A stretch of 19,971 bases of DNA from an uncultured Prevotella sp. (GTDB lineage Bacteria > Bacteroidota > Bacteroidia > Bacteroidales > Bacteroidaceae). Numbering within the stretch: position 1 is the first letter of the stretch; each line of letters opens with the position of its first letter. Where the stretch lies: positions 1-19,971 of the forward strand of contig CAKQXI010000033.1 in NCBI GenBank assembly GCA_934281565.1, in the 5' to 3' direction. The position numbers were made by a program, and so were the translations under genes. Below are positions 19,854 to 19,971 of this stretch, in pieces. The notes beneath the pieces are model-generated. The model was not told where the DNA came from. It did not search any database and saw nothing but the letters and a program-made list of their open reading frames with translations.

Positions 19854-19971
19854 TTAGAAAGCGAGGAAAGGACGGACTGGCATATTGCTAATTTTGTCAC
19901 GGGTAGTGAAACGAATAGAACCAGCCCCCATATTATCGTCAACTCCCGAATCAATTGCCCAAATATAGTAT
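19854..19971 (-). CDS. C-terminal fragment of an unidentified protein, 5' truncated by the window edge
   Basis: On the minus strand an open frame enters from the right edge and ends with TAA at 19854-19856, giving 38 residues that include YYIWAIDSGVDDN, RFTTRDKIS and the end PVRPFLAF. A final VRP-hydrophobic end is common in secreted Prevotella proteins with repeated-fold or paralogous surface domains. Composition and clean termination suggest a real gene, convergent with the oxidoreductase. I do not recognise the family from this piece. Confidence 0.5.
   Translation of the reverse strand, partial: YYIWAIDSGVDDNMGAGSIRFTTRDKISNMPVRPFLAF

Overview
The window looks like chromosomal DNA of a Bacteroidota species, most likely a gut Prevotella/Segatella (P. 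copri group). Three things point there: Bacteroidota-type promoters (TTTG, about 20 bases, TAnnTTTG) in front of many genes with no clear Shine-Dalgarno sites; a DUF4248 / smalltalk-like / HU-type gene block; and many Sec or lipobox signals of Bacteroidota style. No rRNA, tRNA, CRISPR array or complete insertion sequence was seen.

Layout. (1) 1-1690, + strand: the end of a TOPRIM-like protein, a DUF4248 protein, a smalltalk-like small lipoprotein and an HU-like DNA-binding protein with a Gly/Ser tail. Between them lie 21-22 base tandem repeats, a GAAGAGTGAAGAATTC-type repeat block and an AT-rich repeat tract. (2) 1730-4850: an AraC-type regulator divergent from a tripartite RND efflux operon that has collapsed. 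The adaptor has lost its centre, and the first ~120 residues of the RND pump are fused in frame to the last ~260 residues of a TolC-type protein. (3) 4910-6499: an AAA-ATPase/PD-(D/E)XK protein with a very good promoter, followed by an intergenic region holding a MITE-like inverted repeat and a second structured segment. (4) 6903-9716, - strand: an AraC regulator and a compact arsenic operon, arsR-arsC-acr3, with two copies of the same dyad (GTTCGY-N6-ACGAAC), one over the arsR promoter and one over a probable internal arsC promoter. (5) 10024-19632: a redox/ester-hydrolysis region. It holds an exported aldo/keto reductase plus a lipoprotein esterase (+); an exported dienelactone-hydrolase-like protein (-); a - strand operon of lipoprotein flavodoxin, lipoprotein alpha/beta hydrolase, and a lipoprotein that fuses those same two domains; a cytoplasmic aldo/keto reductase (+); an MBL-fold hydrolase (-); and an exported flavodoxin-fold oxidoreductase (+). 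(6) 19661-19971: a dense inverted-repeat element and the C-terminus of an unidentified - strand protein.

How it fits together. The arsenic genes form a standard sense/reduce/export system. Region 5 is the least standard part: flavodoxin-fold, aldo/keto reductase and esterase proteins, most carrying export or lipoprotein signals, sit in several transcription units whose promoters share an extended TTTGCARYCRAAM-like start region. I infer a co-regulated, envelope-located set that reduces and hydrolyses some external substrate; the substrate and electron donor cannot be read from the sequence. The collapsed efflux operon is either a striking in-frame double deletion or an assembly artefact.
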